The notes: generated by a model from the letters alone, not told the origin. A DNA stretch of 64,000 bases from Actibacterium lipolyticum (GCF_900184935.1 NZ_FXYE01000001.1:682001-746000); one strand, 5' to 3'; shown: positions 16,902 through 26,595, counted from the first letter of the stretch. Numbers and translations: made by a program.

Positions 16902-17756
16902 TCAGGCGCGCGACCAAGCGCGGGTGATGGCGCGTGCGATCACAACGGCGGCCACGTGGCGCTTGAATTCAACAGGGCCGCGGTTGTCTTCTGTTGGGTC
17001 GATATCGGACAGGGCTGCGGCAACTGCCGCTTCGATGTCTGCCTTGCCGACGGATGTGCCCGTCAGCGCGGCACCTGCGGCTTCGGAAAACACAGGTGTG
17101 TCCGACAGGTTGGTCATCGCGATGGATGCGCCGGTGCAGGTGTCACCATCCTTTTGCAACAGCACGGCGGCTGCGGCGGTGGCATAGTCCCCAATCTTGC
17201 GCTTTTGCTTTTCATACGAATAGCCGCCAGCGGTCGCATTGAAGCTGATCGCGGTCAGGATCTCTTCGTCGCTGCGTTCGGTCATATAGGCCGCTTCGTA
17301 AAAGTCGCGCGCCGCGACTTCGCGGGTGCCGTCGGGGCCAACAAGCGTAAAGCTGGCATCAAGACACTGCATCAGGCCGGGCATGTCGTTGCCGGGATCG
17401 CCGTTGGCGACATTGCCGCCGATTGTGCCGACATACCGCACCTGAGGGTCGGCAATTTGCAACGCTGCTTCGCGCAGGATGGGCGCGGCAGTTGCCAAAC
17501 CATCATGCGTGATCAGTTCATGCTGTGTGGTCATCGCGCCAATCGTGATGCGACCACCGTCGATGGAAATGCCGGACAGGCCATCAACATCTTGCAAATC
17601 CACAAGGTGTTCGATGGCTGCCATACGCAGTTTCATCATTGGTATAAGGCTGTGGCCGCCCGCAAGGACGCGGGCCTCATCGCCGTGTTCCACCAAAATG
17701 CCGATGGCATCCTGAACATTCTTCGGCCGATGATACTCGAACGCAGCTGGTATCAT
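16902..17756 (-). CDS. coxM: CO dehydrogenase FAD-binding medium subunit
   Basis: 284 residues of the xanthine-oxidase medium-chain type. FAD contacts are [13 protein letters not shown] (32-44) and [16 protein letters not shown] around residue 115. The C-terminal domain ends near [14 protein letters not shown]. It receives electrons from CoxS and reduces the downstream acceptor. The start follows a strong GGGAGGAG site. It is the first structural gene of the cluster, 158 bases after a MHYT-LytTR regulator gene. Confidence 0.96.
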   Translation of the reverse strand: MIPAAFEYHRPKNVQDAIGILVEHGDEARVLAGGHSLIPMMKLRMAAIEHLVDLQDVDGLSGISIDGGRITIGAMTTQHELITHDGLATAAPILREAALQIADPQVRYVGTIGGNVANGDPGNDMPGLMQCLDASFTLVGPDGTREVAARDFYEAAYMTERSDEEILTAISFNATAGGYSYEKQKRKIGDYATAAAAVLLQKDGDTCTGASIAMTNLSDTPVFSEAAGAALTGTSVGKADIEAAVAAALSDIDPTEDNRGPVEFKRHVAAVVIARAITRAWSRA

Positions 17757-17782
17757 TTCGCTCCTCCCATTGAAATGACGAA

Positions 17783-17801
17783 CGCCGCTGTTGATGCGGC
17801 G
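17783..17801 (-). other. Hairpin in the coxM leader
   Basis: CGCCGC (17783-17788), seven-base loop, GCGGCG (17796-17801): a perfect 6-bp GC stem about 27 bases before the coxM start codon. It could protect the transcript or slow translation; no T-run follows. Confidence 0.4.
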
Positions 17802-17885
17802 ATTTCTGGCTGAGAAAGAAGCTATGAGGCAGGGTGTCGCAGGGCCGACTTGAAACTAGCGGCCCGCGCAGCTGGTTTCACGAAA

Positions 17886-17911
17886 TGCGAAATGGTTGCA
17901 CAAGTTGCGAA
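17886..17911. promoter_or_regulatory. Candidate LytTR-type direct repeat upstream of coxM
   Basis: TGCGAA occurs at 17886-17891 and again at 17906-17911, 20 bases apart start to start, about 130-150 bases before the coxM start. LytTR regulators bind two direct half-sites roughly two helical turns apart. The site lies between the LytTR-domain gene and the operon it probably controls. The half-sites are short, so this remains a candidate. Confidence 0.4.
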
Positions 17912-17914
17912 GGG

Positions 17915-19012
17915 TCAAAGGCCCAGTGCATCCCGTACTTCGGACAGGCGCGAGCGGCTGACCGGGACTTTGCCCAACGCGGTCGCGTGTTCGAAGAAGC
18001 AGATTCCGTTGTCCTTTTTCCGCTCGAACCCGGTGACCTGTTTCGTGTTGATCAGATAGCTGCGATGGGCGCGCATGAACTGCGGTTCGGGCAGGCGTTG
18101 TTCGGCCTCAGAGATTGACCAAGGGCAGAACAGTTTCCGGTCGTCGATGTAGAGAACAGTGTAATGCCCTTCGGCCCGGACAGCGGCGATATCGCTGGCA
18201 TCAAGGAACAGAATGCGGCCATCGGTTTCATAAGGAACGCGGATAGCGCCGGGTGCTTCGGGTGTGTCGTGGTGTTCCTGCGTGGGCGGTGTGCTGTCAG
18301 CGGCCTTTGAGGGAAAGAAGGTCACACCCGTCAACAGGAACGAACCACTGATCAGGAATGCCGCCAAGGTAACGATCACCGCGAGGGTGGAGTTTTCGAA
18401 CCCCGGACGCACAGCAGATGGCGTATCCGACAGAACAAACCCCGTGCCGCCCATCGCAACGAAATGCATAACAAACACCGCCACGCCAAAGCACGCCGTG
18501 CCGAACAGGATGTCACGATGGGTGCGGCTGGAATAAGCCACGCGGAACGACAGCACGCTTAGGATGATGGACGCAGCCACCGCCAAAACGACGCCGCCAA
18601 CCGAATAGACCGGCGCGCAGTTTTGCATGCCCGACATCCCCACATAGTGCATCGTCGCAATCCCGATCCCAAGGATCGTACCGGCGATATTCGTGCTGGA
18701 CGGTGTGCGCGGCAGAAAGTGCATGATCAACAGCGCGACACCGGCCATCAAAATGGCGATCAGCGCGGAAATCAGCGTTGTCAGCGCGTCATAGAAGAAC
18801 AGAACCGGCAGCCGCACGCCCAGCATGGCCACGAAATGCATCGACCAGATGCCGCCACCCAACGCGATGGCGGCCATCACGATGCTTAGCTTGCGTTCTG
18901 CCAATGGCTGATTGGAAATCCCTTTGGTCAGGGACATGCCGGTGAAAGCGGCCATCAGCGCGACGGCAAAAGATGCAAGGACAAGAAGTGGACTATGTGA
19001 ATAGTCGAGCAA
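17915..19012 (-). CDS. MHYT-sensor / LytTR DNA-binding membrane regulator (CoxC/CoxH-like)
   Basis: 365 residues. Residues 10-232 form seven membrane segments with the MHYT-domain repeats SMHFVAM (57-63), MHYVGM (121-126) and MHFVAM (182-187); the Met/His pairs are proposed to bind copper and sense a gas or redox signal. After a proline-rich linker, residues about 258-362 form a LytTR DNA-binding domain (ILFLDASDIAAVRAEGHYT, MRAHRSYLINTKQV). CoxC and CoxH of Oligotropha have MHYT sensors, and LytTR-type control of cox genes is known. It sits just upstream of coxM on the same strand, so it is probably the CO-responsive regulator of the operon. Confidence 0.87.
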   Translation of the reverse strand: MLDYSHSPLLVLASFAVALMAAFTGMSLTKGISNQPLAERKLSIVMAAIALGGGIWSMHFVAMLGVRLPVLFFYDALTTLISALIAILMAGVALLIMHFLPRTPSSTNIAGTILGIGIATMHYVGMSGMQNCAPVYSVGGVVLAVAASIILSVLSFRVAYSSRTHRDILFGTACFGVAVFVMHFVAMGGTGFVLSDTPSAVRPGFENSTLAVIVTLAAFLISGSFLLTGVTFFPSKAADSTPPTQEHHDTPEAPGAIRVPYETDGRILFLDASDIAAVRAEGHYTVLYIDDRKLFCPWSISEAEQRLPEPQFMRAHRSYLINTKQVTGFERKKDNGICFFEHATALGKVPVSRSRLSEVRDALGL

Positions 19013-19145
19013 CGAGCACCTCCCCAGGCAAGTCGTTCGTGTTCAGGCAGAGGGCCGGAAAACGAAACGCAATTTGAGCGAGGAAAACAGATATGTCCAC
19101 GGAATTCTGAAATTTTCCGCCCGGCTTGTCCATCGGGGCGGCACG

Positions 19146-19167
19146 AAAAAGGGGGCCGAAGCCCCCT
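19146..19167 (-). terminator. Intrinsic terminator of glyA
   Basis: On the minus strand AGGGGGC, loop TTCG, GCCCCCT followed by a run of T. It lies 27 bases after the glyA stop codon. The 7-bp GC stem with a UUCG-class tetraloop is a strong intrinsic terminator and separates glyA from the cox regulator. Confidence 0.9.
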
Positions 19168-19193
19168 GATCCACGTTCAATTTTCCGTAAGCC

Positions 19194-20489
19194 TTACAGC
19201 TCTGGGTACAGCGGGAAGTTTTTGGAAAAGGCCAGAACTTCGGCTTTTACCTTGGCTTCGACTTCGCCGTTGCCTTCTTCGCCATTCGCAGCAAGACCAT
19301 CCACAACCTCGACGATCCAATCGGCGATCTGGCGGAACTCAGCCTCGCCAAAGCCGCGTGTGGTGCCCGCAGGGGTGCCAAGGCGCACGCCGGACGTGAC
19401 CATCGGCTTTTCTGGGTCAAACGGGATGCCGTTCTTGTTGCATGTGATATTCGCGCGGCCCAGTGCCTTTTCGGTCGCGTTGCCCTTTACGCCTTTGGGG
19501 CGCAGGTCAACCAACAGAACATGCGTGTCGGTGCCGCCGGTCACGATGTCCAAGCCACCCTTCATCAGCTGATCAGCCAACGCTTGGGCGTTTTTGATCA
19601 CTTGCGCGGTGTAGTCTTTGAACTCGGGGCGCAGGGCCTCGCCAAAGGCAACGGCTTTACCGGCGATGACGTGCATCAGCGGGCCACCCTGAATACCCGG
19701 GAAGATGGCAGAGTTCACCTTCTTCGCGATATCAGGGTTGTTGGTCAGGATCATGCCGCCGCGTGGGCCACGCAGGGTTTTGTGCGTGGTCGTTGTGGCA
19801 ACGTCTGCGTACGGGAACGGCGATGGGTGGTGGCCACCGGCAACCAGACCCGCGAAATGCGCCATATCAACCATCAGATACGCGCCAACGCTGTCAGCAA
19901 TTTCGCGCATCTTTGCGAAATCAACCTGACGCGGAATGGCAGAACCACCAGCGATGATCAGCTTTGGCTTATGTTCGGTCGCCAGTTCCTGAACCTGATC
20001 ATAGTCGATCAGGCTGTCCTGCTTGCGCACGCCGTATTGAATGGCGTTGAACCATTTGCCCGACTGGTTTGGCTTTGCGCCGTGGGTCAGGTGACCGCCC
20101 GCATCCAGCGACATGCCAAGGATGGTGTCGCCGGGCTGAAGCAGTGCAGTGAACACACCTTGGTTCGCCTGAGAGCCAGAGTTCGGCTGAACATTCGCAA
20201 ACTCACAGCCGAACAGTTGCTTGGCGCGGTCGATTGCCAGATTTTCGGCGATGTCCACATAGTCACAACCACCGTAATAGCGACGGCCGGGGTAACCTTC
20301 GGCGTATTTGTTCGTCATGACCGAACCTTGGGCTTCCATCACAGCTTGGCTGACGATGTTTTCGGAAGCGATCAGTTCGATCTCGTCGCGCTGGCGGCCC
20401 AGCTCTTTCTCAATCGCCTTTGCGATTTCCGGGTCACGGGAAGAAAGGGGTTCGGTGAAAAAGCCGCTGTCGCGGTGCTCTGCGTTCAT
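19194..20489 (-). CDS. glyA: Serine hydroxymethyltransferase
   Basis: 431 residues. It converts serine and tetrahydrofolate to glycine and methylene-THF, with pyridoxal phosphate bound at Lys237 in [25 protein letters not shown] (64-74) and [12 protein letters not shown] (101-112) are signature segments. It acts in cytoplasmic one-carbon metabolism. The gene is transcribed alone, divergently from nadK, ends at a strong terminator, and has an unusual folded leader (see 20501-20557). Confidence 0.98.
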   Translation of the reverse strand: MNAEHRDSGFFTEPLSSRDPEIAKAIEKELGRQRDEIELIASENIVSQAVMEAQGSVMTNKYAEGYPGRRYYGGCDYVDIAENLAIDRAKQLFGCEFANVQPNSGSQANQGVFTALLQPGDTILGMSLDAGGHLTHGAKPNQSGKWFNAIQYGVRKQDSLIDYDQVQELATEHKPKLIIAGGSAIPRQVDFAKMREIADSVGAYLMVDMAHFAGLVAGGHHPSPFPYADVATTTTHKTLRGPRGGMILTNNPDIAKKVNSAIFPGIQGGPLMHVIAGKAVAFGEALRPEFKDYTAQVIKNAQALADQLMKGGLDIVTGGTDTHVLLVDLRPKGVKGNATEKALGRANITCNKNGIPFDPEKPMVTSGVRLGTPAGTTRGFGEAEFRQIADWIVEVVDGLAANGEEGNGEVEAKVKAEVLAFSKNFPLYPEL

Positions 20490-20500
20490 CTCACATCTCC

Positions 20501-20557
20501 TTGAAGCGGCTGTTAGCGCCGTTGGGGGGCGTTTTATCGGAACTCTTCCCGCTTCAA
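20501..20557 (-). promoter_or_regulatory. Structured glyA leader, riboswitch-like candidate
   Basis: The leader contains perfect 9-base arms, TTGAAGCGG (20557-20549 in transcript order) and CCGCTTCAA (20509-20501), closing a 39-base interior. Inside, GAA-gag-TTC follows the 5' arm and CGCC/GGCG with a seven-base loop follows further on, so a three-way junction is possible. The last two A residues of the 3' arm are the start of the AAGGAG ribosome site, so closing the helix would partly mask it. This is the layout of a translational riboswitch; no known class was matched by eye. Confidence 0.45.
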
Positions 20558-20673
20558 AAGACCGGAAAACGATTGAATAGCGCGTGAATGCGTCGCGTGG
20601 GCATTCTAACGTCGCCCTTGTGTTTCGTTTCGGGGCACGCGATGACTTTCGGAAACAGGTTCAAGGGTGCGAA

Positions 20674-21441
20674 ATGGCCGACCGAAGCAAAATCGCCTTT
20701 ATGGCCAGCGGAACAGAGATTTCCGAAACCGCGCGCCGGCATCTGTCGCAGGAATACGGCGATGTCGCGCCGGAAGATGCCGATGTTATCGTTGCCTTGG
20801 GTGGGGACGGTTTCATGCTGCAAACGCTTCACGGCACCCAGCACCTTGATACGCCAGTTTACGGGATGAACTGCGGCACGGTCGGTTTTCTGATGAACGA
20901 ATACCATGAACCCGGTTTGATTGAACGCGTCGCCGACGCCGAGGAAGAGGTGATTCACCCCCTTCGTATGCGCGCCATCGGCGAAGACGGCACCGTGCAC
21001 GAGGCACTGGCAATCAACGAAGTTTCGCTTTTGCGTGCCGGTCCGCAGGCGGCGAAGTTGCGGATCACCGTCGATGGTAAGATGCGGCTGGACGAACTGG
21101 TCTGCGATGGCGCGCTGCTGTCGACGCCAGCGGGTTCTACGGCCTATAACTATTCCGCGCACGGGCCGATCTTGCCCATCGGATCGGACGTTCTGGCATT
21201 GACGGCGATGTCTGCCTTCCGTCCGCGCCGTTGGCGTGGGGCGTTGTTGCCCAACACGGCACATGTGCGTTTTGACGTGCTTCAACCGTCAAAGCGGCCC
21301 GTCATGGCAGACGCCGACAGCCGATCCGCCGGGAAAGTCATTTCTGTTGAGATTAGCAGCGAACCAAGCATTTCCCACCGCATCCTGTTCGATCCCGGTC
21401 ACGGGTTGGAGGAACGGCTGATCCGCGAACAGTTCGTCTAG
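20674..21441 (+). CDS. nadK: NAD kinase
   Basis: 255 residues from the ATG at 20674, which has AAGGG seven bases upstream; an earlier in-frame ATG at 20584 adds 30 residues with no support. It phosphorylates NAD to NADP. The GGDG motif is at 43-46 with catalytic Asp45; NE ([11 protein letters not shown]) and the glycine-rich [17 protein letters not shown] segment that forms the nucleotide site are present. The gene is divergent from glyA, and its stop overlaps by 4 bases the end of the convergent response-regulator gene. Confidence 0.96.
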   Translation: MADRSKIAFMASGTEISETARRHLSQEYGDVAPEDADVIVALGGDGFMLQTLHGTQHLDTPVYGMNCGTVGFLMNEYHEPGLIERVADAEEEVIHPLRMRAIGEDGTVHEALAINEVSLLRAGPQAAKLRITVDGKMRLDELVCDGALLSTPAGSTAYNYSAHGPILPIGSDVLALTAMSAFRPRRWRGALLPNTAHVRFDVLQPSKRPVMADADSRSAGKVISVEISSEPSISHRILFDPGHGLEERLIREQFV

Positions 21442-22841
21442 GCGCTGTCTTTTCGGTTCTTGGCCCAGCTTTCGCGCTTGCGGTAAATCGTCGACGGCGA
21501 AACATCCAGCTCGCGCGCGGCCTTGGGAACGGAACCGTGGTGGCGTGCAATCGTGTCTTCGATCACGCGCTGTTCGATCTCTGCAAGGGTTTTCCCGATC
21601 AACTCATTCAGGCCCGCACCTTCGGGCGCAGGGGCCGGCGCGACGGGCTGAACTGGGATGCTGGTTAACGTCGCGTGGGGTTGGCGCAGTTCGGCCGGAA
21701 GCATTTCAATGGTGACGGTCGGCCCTTCATTCAGAACGACGGCATGGCGCAGCACGTTAAGCAATTGGCGAACGTTGCCGGGCCAATCAAAGCTTCTGAA
21801 CAGGGCTTTTACCTCGGGCGAAAGGGCGGTGAAGTTACGCCCTTCTTCCTGCGAAAAGGTGACAAGCGCGGACTCTGCAATTTCGATCGCATCTTCGCCA
21901 CGTTCCCGCAGCGGAGGCAGATGGATCGGAACCACATGAAGCCGATAGTACAAGTCTTCGCGGAACCGACCTGCGCGGACTTCTTCCATCGGGTCGCGGT
22001 TGGTTGCGCAGATGATCCGGACGTTCACTTTGCGCGGCGTCGGCGCACCCACGGGTTGGATCATCGACGTCTGCAAAAAGCGCAAGAGCTTTGTCTGCAG
22101 GTTCAGATCCATTTCGCAGATTTCGTCTAGGAACAGCGTTCCGCCATCTGCAACGGCGGCCGCGCCCAACTTGTCTGCGATGGCGCCGGTGAACGACCCT
22201 TTCAGGTGGCCGAACACTTCGGATTCCAAAAGGTCGGACGGGATCGCGCCGCAGTTCAGGGGCACGAACGGGCCATTGGCCCGCAGCGATTCACCGTGAA
22301 CGGCCTGTGCGCAAATCTCTTTCCCGGTGCCACTTTCGCCGGTGACAAATACCGTCGCCATCGAATGACTGACTGATCTGATACGGTCGTAAACCTGCCG
22401 CATGATCGGGGATGAACCGACAAAACTGCTTAGCGGACCCGAATCTTTTGGCTTGGCCGCGCGTTCACCGCGTGCGCGAGTTCCATCGGCCAATGCGTTT
22501 TCGACGGCGTGCAGAAACCGTTGTTCGTTGAAGGGCTTCAGCAGAAACTCATAAGCGCCGCCGCGCATGGCTTCGACAGCGCGATTGATCGAACCGTTGG
22601 CCGTAACCACGATGATATTGGTGTCGGGCTGAAGTTCCAGAAATTCGCGCATCAGTTCCTGCCCGGAACCGTCGGGCAACATTAGGTCAAGAAGCACAAC
22701 CTGCGGTCTTAGCTTGCGAAATTGTGCGAGTCCTTCGGCTGCGGTGCTTGCACTGACTACTTCGTGGCCTGCGCCTCGGAGAACCGATTCATAGACCATC
22801 TGCAAGGATGCGGTGTCTTCAATAAGTAAGAGTGGGTTCAT
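21438..22841 (-). CDS. NtrC-family sigma-54-dependent response regulator
   Basis: 467 residues: receiver domain with phospho-acceptor Asp52 ([11 protein letters not shown]), AAA+ domain with Walker A GESGTGKE (168-175), the sigma-54 contact loop as GSFTGA (215-220, a known variant of GAFTGA), Walker B GGTLFLDE (233-240), and a Fis-type helix-turn-helix at the C-terminus ([20 protein letters not shown]). It should activate sigma-54 promoters when phosphorylated. The start overlaps the stop of the upstream hybrid kinase gene by 4 bases, so the two form a signalling pair. Targets are not visible; the domain layout resembles LuxO. Confidence 0.92.
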   Translation of the reverse strand: MNPLLLIEDTASLQMVYESVLRGAGHEVVSASTAAEGLAQFRKLRPQVVLLDLMLPDGSGQELMREFLELQPDTNIIVVTANGSINRAVEAMRGGAYEFLLKPFNEQRFLHAVENALADGTRARGERAAKPKDSGPLSSFVGSSPIMRQVYDRIRSVSHSMATVFVTGESGTGKEICAQAVHGESLRANGPFVPLNCGAIPSDLLESEVFGHLKGSFTGAIADKLGAAAVADGGTLFLDEICEMDLNLQTKLLRFLQTSMIQPVGAPTPRKVNVRIICATNRDPMEEVRAGRFREDLYYRLHVVPIHLPPLRERGEDAIEIAESALVTFSQEEGRNFTALSPEVKALFRSFDWPGNVRQLLNVLRHAVVLNEGPTVTIEMLPAELRQPHATLTSIPVQPVAPAPAPEGAGLNELIGKTLAEIEQRVIEDTIARHHGSVPKAARELDVSPSTIYRKRESWAKNRKDSA

Positions 22842-24424
22842 ACGCTGTTTGCTCCGAACCGATCATGGAATTCGCGGTCTAGACGCGTAAGAACCATGTC
22901 GATCTGCTGCAATACTTGCGGGCACATCGCCCGCGTTACACTACTGTCTTTGTCATGCGAGGCAATGTTGACTGTCTCGGCCATAGCCTGAAGATGGTCC
23001 GCCCCGATCGCACCTGCAAGAGAAATCAACACATGGGTGCGGGCGCGCAGCAACGCGTAATCGGAAATGCGCATCCCTTCTTCGACGCCGGTTTTTACGG
23101 TTTGGAAGTCCTGCGTCAGTCTTTCCAACAACTCTTGCCCGTTCTCGTCGCCAGCCAATGCAAGCAGCCGATCAAGGTTGACTTCGTTTAGGGCCGGCGT
23201 GTTTTGCGTCGGCACCGTAACGCGTGCAGTTTTTTCGCCTTTTGTCAGGACGCCGGAAATCGCTTCGCCGAATGCTTCGATGCTCATGATCGGTTTGGCG
23301 AGGATGCCATCGGCACCGGATTCATAAATCTCATCACGGTTGGCAGACAGCACATAGGCGGTGATCGCCAACACAGGCAGAACCTCGGCGGCGTCTGTTC
23401 CACGCTCATGCAGACGAACGGCGCGGATAAGATCCAGCCCCGACATTCGCGGCATCTCGATGTCGATTAGCGCAAGGTTGAAGTGTTGTTCCTGAAGCAG
23501 TTCCCATGCTTCTTGCCCGTCCGAAGCGATCCGGTAATCCGCGCCAAGCGTATCTAGCATCTGGCGCATAAGAAGCTGGTTGGTTGGGTTGTCTTCAGCA
23601 ACCAGAACGCATTTCCCGGAAAGATCAGGAAGCGTCGCGGCGGCACTGGGGGCATTAACGCCGGGGGCCCAACTGGCCCGAGGAACCAGAATTACGACTT
23701 CTGCGCCGCCCAGGGATCGGTTGTGCACCTCCATCCGGGCATTCATCTGATCGCATAGTTCATGCACGATGTGCAGCCCAAGCCCGGTTCCCGGCGTTTC
23801 ACTTTCAGGGGGGCGGCCACCGGGCTCAAACAAGCGGGCGAGGGCCGCGTCAGAAAAGCCGTGGCCCGTATCGCGCACTGCAAAGCTAAGGGTTTCGCGT
23901 TCACGCATGCTGACCGAAAGGGTGACTTCGCCCGCATCGGTATGTTTCATCGAATTCCCGATAAGGTTCGTTAGTATGCGTTCCAGCGCGCCGCGGTTTG
24001 TGCCAATCACTTGGGGCAGGTCCGAACCCGCCTCTAGGCCGAACTTTAGGCTTTTGCCCTGCGCATGGGCAGACCAACGGGCGTGCAGGTCGTCAAGGAA
24101 GGGTTTCAGCGCAAGGTTGCGTTCATCTTCTTCAACGGTGCTTTCGCCGGTAACAAGCGCCAAAACTTCGTCGCTTAGCCGGGCCAGTTGTTCACCAGCG
24201 CTGCGCACCCGCTGAAGCTGTTGACGCGAGTTGGGGTCAAGTGAAGAAAGATCGGCAAGTGTCAGGCCGCCAATGATATCTGCCACCGCATTTCGGATGT
24301 CATGGCCCAGCAACGCCGCGCGGGCGTTGATGGGAATAACATCCTCTGACAGCTGATCAGTGCCCTCAAATGAAACCTTAGCTGAAATAGCGCTACCTTC
24401 TCGAAATACCTGCATAACAACCAT
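22838..24424 (-). CDS. Soluble hybrid histidine kinase with receiver and Hpt domains
   Basis: 528 residues and no membrane segment. Order: short N-terminus without a recognisable sensor domain; HisKA with His41 (LLGHDIRNAVAD); HATPase with N box (LTNLIGNSMKHTD, 151-163), G1 (RDTGHGFSD) and G2 (GTGLGLHIV); receiver with Asp321 (LALIDIEMPRMSG); C-terminal Hpt with His464 (RTHVLISLAGAIGA), where the usual K-G after the histidine is I-S. Together with the adjacent sigma-54 regulator this makes a complete His-Asp-His-Asp relay. What it senses is unknown; input may come from the short N-terminus or a partner protein. Confidence 0.9.
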   Translation of the reverse strand: MVVMQVFREGSAISAKVSFEGTDQLSEDVIPINARAALLGHDIRNAVADIIGGLTLADLSSLDPNSRQQLQRVRSAGEQLARLSDEVLALVTGESTVEEDERNLALKPFLDDLHARWSAHAQGKSLKFGLEAGSDLPQVIGTNRGALERILTNLIGNSMKHTDAGEVTLSVSMRERETLSFAVRDTGHGFSDAALARLFEPGGRPPESETPGTGLGLHIVHELCDQMNARMEVHNRSLGGAEVVILVPRASWAPGVNAPSAAATLPDLSGKCVLVAEDNPTNQLLMRQMLDTLGADYRIASDGQEAWELLQEQHFNLALIDIEMPRMSGLDLIRAVRLHERGTDAAEVLPVLAITAYVLSANRDEIYESGADGILAKPIMSIEAFGEAISGVLTKGEKTARVTVPTQNTPALNEVNLDRLLALAGDENGQELLERLTQDFQTVKTGVEEGMRISDYALLRARTHVLISLAGAIGADHLQAMAETVNIASHDKDSSVTRAMCPQVLQQIDMVLTRLDREFHDRFGANSV

Positions 24425-24437
24425 GCACTCGTATAAG

Positions 24438-24450
24438 TTGCATCATGCAA
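24438..24450. promoter_or_regulatory. TTGCAT-c-ATGCAA palindrome upstream of the hybrid kinase gene
   Basis: A perfect 13-base palindrome with one central base, 14 bases before the start codon of the kinase gene, followed by further ATGCA copies (ATGCAATGCAT and TATGCAATGG, up to 24473). It lies between the end of prpE and the kinase gene. It looks like an operator for a dimeric regulator; which one is unknown. Confidence 0.5.
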
Positions 24451-24517
24451 TGCATAGCGCAGGGTATGCAATGGCACCAACCTGTCTAAACCGGCAGGTT
24501 AGTGCCCAATTTCGAGT

Positions 24518-26413
24518 TCAATCCGCGTTTGCGTAACCGAGTGTTTTCAAAGCGGCAGCAATTTCATCAAGAATCACCGGGTCATCAATCGTCGCCGGCA
24601 TCTTGAATTCTTTTCCGTCGGCGATGTTCACCATGGTCCCGCGCAGGATTTTTCCGGACCGGGTTTTGGGCAAACGGTCGACAACACAGGCCAGCTTGAA
24701 CGCGGCGACGGGGCCGATCTGATCGCGCACCAGTTTGACGCATTCTTTCACGATGTCCGCGTGTGGGCGGTTCACGCCAGCAGTCAGACACAAGAAGCCA
24801 AGTGGCAACTGCCCCTTCAACTGATCCCCAACACCAATTACCGCGCATTCGGCGACGTCCGGGTGGGCGGCCAGCACTTCTTCCATGCCGCCAGTTGACA
24901 GCCGGTGACCCGCAACGTTGATCACGTCATCGGTGCGCGCCATGATGTAAAGGTACCCGTCGTCATCAATGTATCCGGCATCCCCGGTTTCGTAATAGCC
25001 GGGGAAATGTTCAAGATAGCTTTTCTTGTACCGCGCTTCGGCATTCCAGAGGGTTTGCAGCGTGCCGGGGGGCAGGGGAAGTTTGATCGCAATTGCGCCA
25101 AGTTCGCCCGCGGGCAGGGGATGGCCGCCTTCGTCAAGAACTTGAACATCGTGGCCCGGCATCGCGACCGATGGCGAACCAAGCTTGATCGGCAGCTTTT
25201 CAATCCCGGCCGGGTTCGACGCAATCGCCCAGCCCGTTTCAGTTTGCCACCAATGGTCAATCACCGGCACGCCAAGCTGGTTCTGCGCCCATTCAATCGT
25301 ATCCGGATCAGCACGTTCACCCGCCAGATAGACCGCCTTAAGGTTGGACAGGTCGTATTTCTGGATGAATTCGCCCTTCGGGTCTTCGCGTTTTACAGCG
25401 CGCAGTGCGGTGGGCGCGGTGAAGAAGCTTTTGACTTTGTGCTCTGACATCACACGCCAGAACGTGCCCGCATCGGGTGTTCCCACGGGCTTGCCTTCGA
25501 AGACGATTGTCGTGTTGCCATGGATCAGGGGACCATAGCAGATATAGCTGTGGCCAACGACCCAGCCCACGTCAGACGCTGCCCAGAACACATCGCCGGG
25601 ATCGACGTTATAGATGTTCTTCATCGACCAATTCAGCGCGACAAGGTGTCCGCCGGTTGAACGTACAACGCCCTTGGGCTGCCCCGTGGTGCCAGAGGTA
25701 TAAAGGATGTACGCCGGGTGGTTCCCTTCGACGGGCACACAGTCGGCCGGTTGCACGCCATATTGGAAGCCGTGCCAGTTGTAATCGCGCCCCTCTTCAA
25801 GATGCGCGACTTCTTGTTCACGCTGGAAGATGACGCAGAAATCAGGCTTGTGCGAGGATTGCTCAATCGCGCCATCCAGCAAGGGTTTGTAATGCACAAC
25901 CCGGCCCGGTTCGATCCCGCAAGAGGCGGCGATGATGCACTTTGGTTTGCAATCGTCGATACGCACGGCAAGTTCGTGTGCGGCGAAGCCACCAAACACG
26001 ACCGAGTGTACAGCACCTAGGCGCGCGCAGGCCAGCATCGCCTCAAGTGCCTCGGGTACCATGGGCATATAGATGATAACGCGGTCACCCTTTTCCACGC
26101 CTTTGGCGCGCAGCGCACCGGCAAGGTTGGCCACGCGGTTACGCAGTTCGAAATAGCTGATTTCACGCTTGGTGTGGGTGACGGGGCTGTCATAGATGAT
26201 GGCCGTCTGATTGCCCTTGCCAGCTTCGACATGACGGTCCACCGCGTTCCAGCAGGTGTTTACCATGCCGTCGGAATACCATTCGTAAAGGGGGGCGTTG
26301 TCGTCGAACAAGGCCTTGCTTGGCGTCTTGTCCCAATCAATCGCTTGGGCGGCTTCCATCCAGAAACCTTCGGGGTCGTTCTTCCACGCGCCGTAAACGT
26401 CTGCGTATGCCAT
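24518..26413 (-). CDS. prpE: Propionate-CoA ligase (propionyl-CoA synthetase)
   Basis: 631 residues from the ATG at 26413 with GGAGGAGGAA upstream. It is an AMP-forming acyl-CoA synthetase of the acetyl/propionyl-CoA type: N-terminal MAYADVYGAWKNDPEGFW, P-loop YTSGTTGQPKGV, the WQTETGWA motif typical of PrpE-like enzymes, and C-terminal lysine in KTRSGKILRGTM, which is the acetylation-controlled catalytic residue. It activates propionate, and possibly other short acids, for assimilation. It is transcribed alone; the upstream gap carries repeated AGCGCT hexamers. Confidence 0.93.
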   Translation of the reverse strand: MAYADVYGAWKNDPEGFWMEAAQAIDWDKTPSKALFDDNAPLYEWYSDGMVNTCWNAVDRHVEAGKGNQTAIIYDSPVTHTKREISYFELRNRVANLAGALRAKGVEKGDRVIIYMPMVPEALEAMLACARLGAVHSVVFGGFAAHELAVRIDDCKPKCIIAASCGIEPGRVVHYKPLLDGAIEQSSHKPDFCVIFQREQEVAHLEEGRDYNWHGFQYGVQPADCVPVEGNHPAYILYTSGTTGQPKGVVRSTGGHLVALNWSMKNIYNVDPGDVFWAASDVGWVVGHSYICYGPLIHGNTTIVFEGKPVGTPDAGTFWRVMSEHKVKSFFTAPTALRAVKREDPKGEFIQKYDLSNLKAVYLAGERADPDTIEWAQNQLGVPVIDHWWQTETGWAIASNPAGIEKLPIKLGSPSVAMPGHDVQVLDEGGHPLPAGELGAIAIKLPLPPGTLQTLWNAEARYKKSYLEHFPGYYETGDAGYIDDDGYLYIMARTDDVINVAGHRLSTGGMEEVLAAHPDVAECAVIGVGDQLKGQLPLGFLCLTAGVNRPHADIVKECVKLVRDQIGPVAAFKLACVVDRLPKTRSGKILRGTMVNIADGKEFKMPATIDDPVILDEIAAALKTLGYANAD

Positions 26414-26500
26414 GGTATTCCTCCTCCTCGACAACGCCTTTGTGTTACGGAGCGTCACGTATCGGAGCAAGGATTAATACATGCGCATTTTGCCACTGGG

Positions 26501-26539
26501 AGCGCTAAAGGTTCGCTGACAGCGCTAACCGACAGCGCT
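26501..26539. repeat. Three AGCGCT palindromic hexamers upstream of prpE
   Basis: AGCGCT at 26501, 26521 and 26534. The first two share AGCGCTAA, 20 bases apart; the last two share GACAGCGCT, 13 bases apart. They lie 88-126 bases before the prpE start codon. Repeated self-complementary hexamers in a promoter region suggest a regulator binding array. Confidence 0.4.
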
Positions 26540-26595
26540 GACATGTAGGCCAACCCAGAATCAGCGCGAAATTCGCCGCCGAAAGGGAAGGCGCG

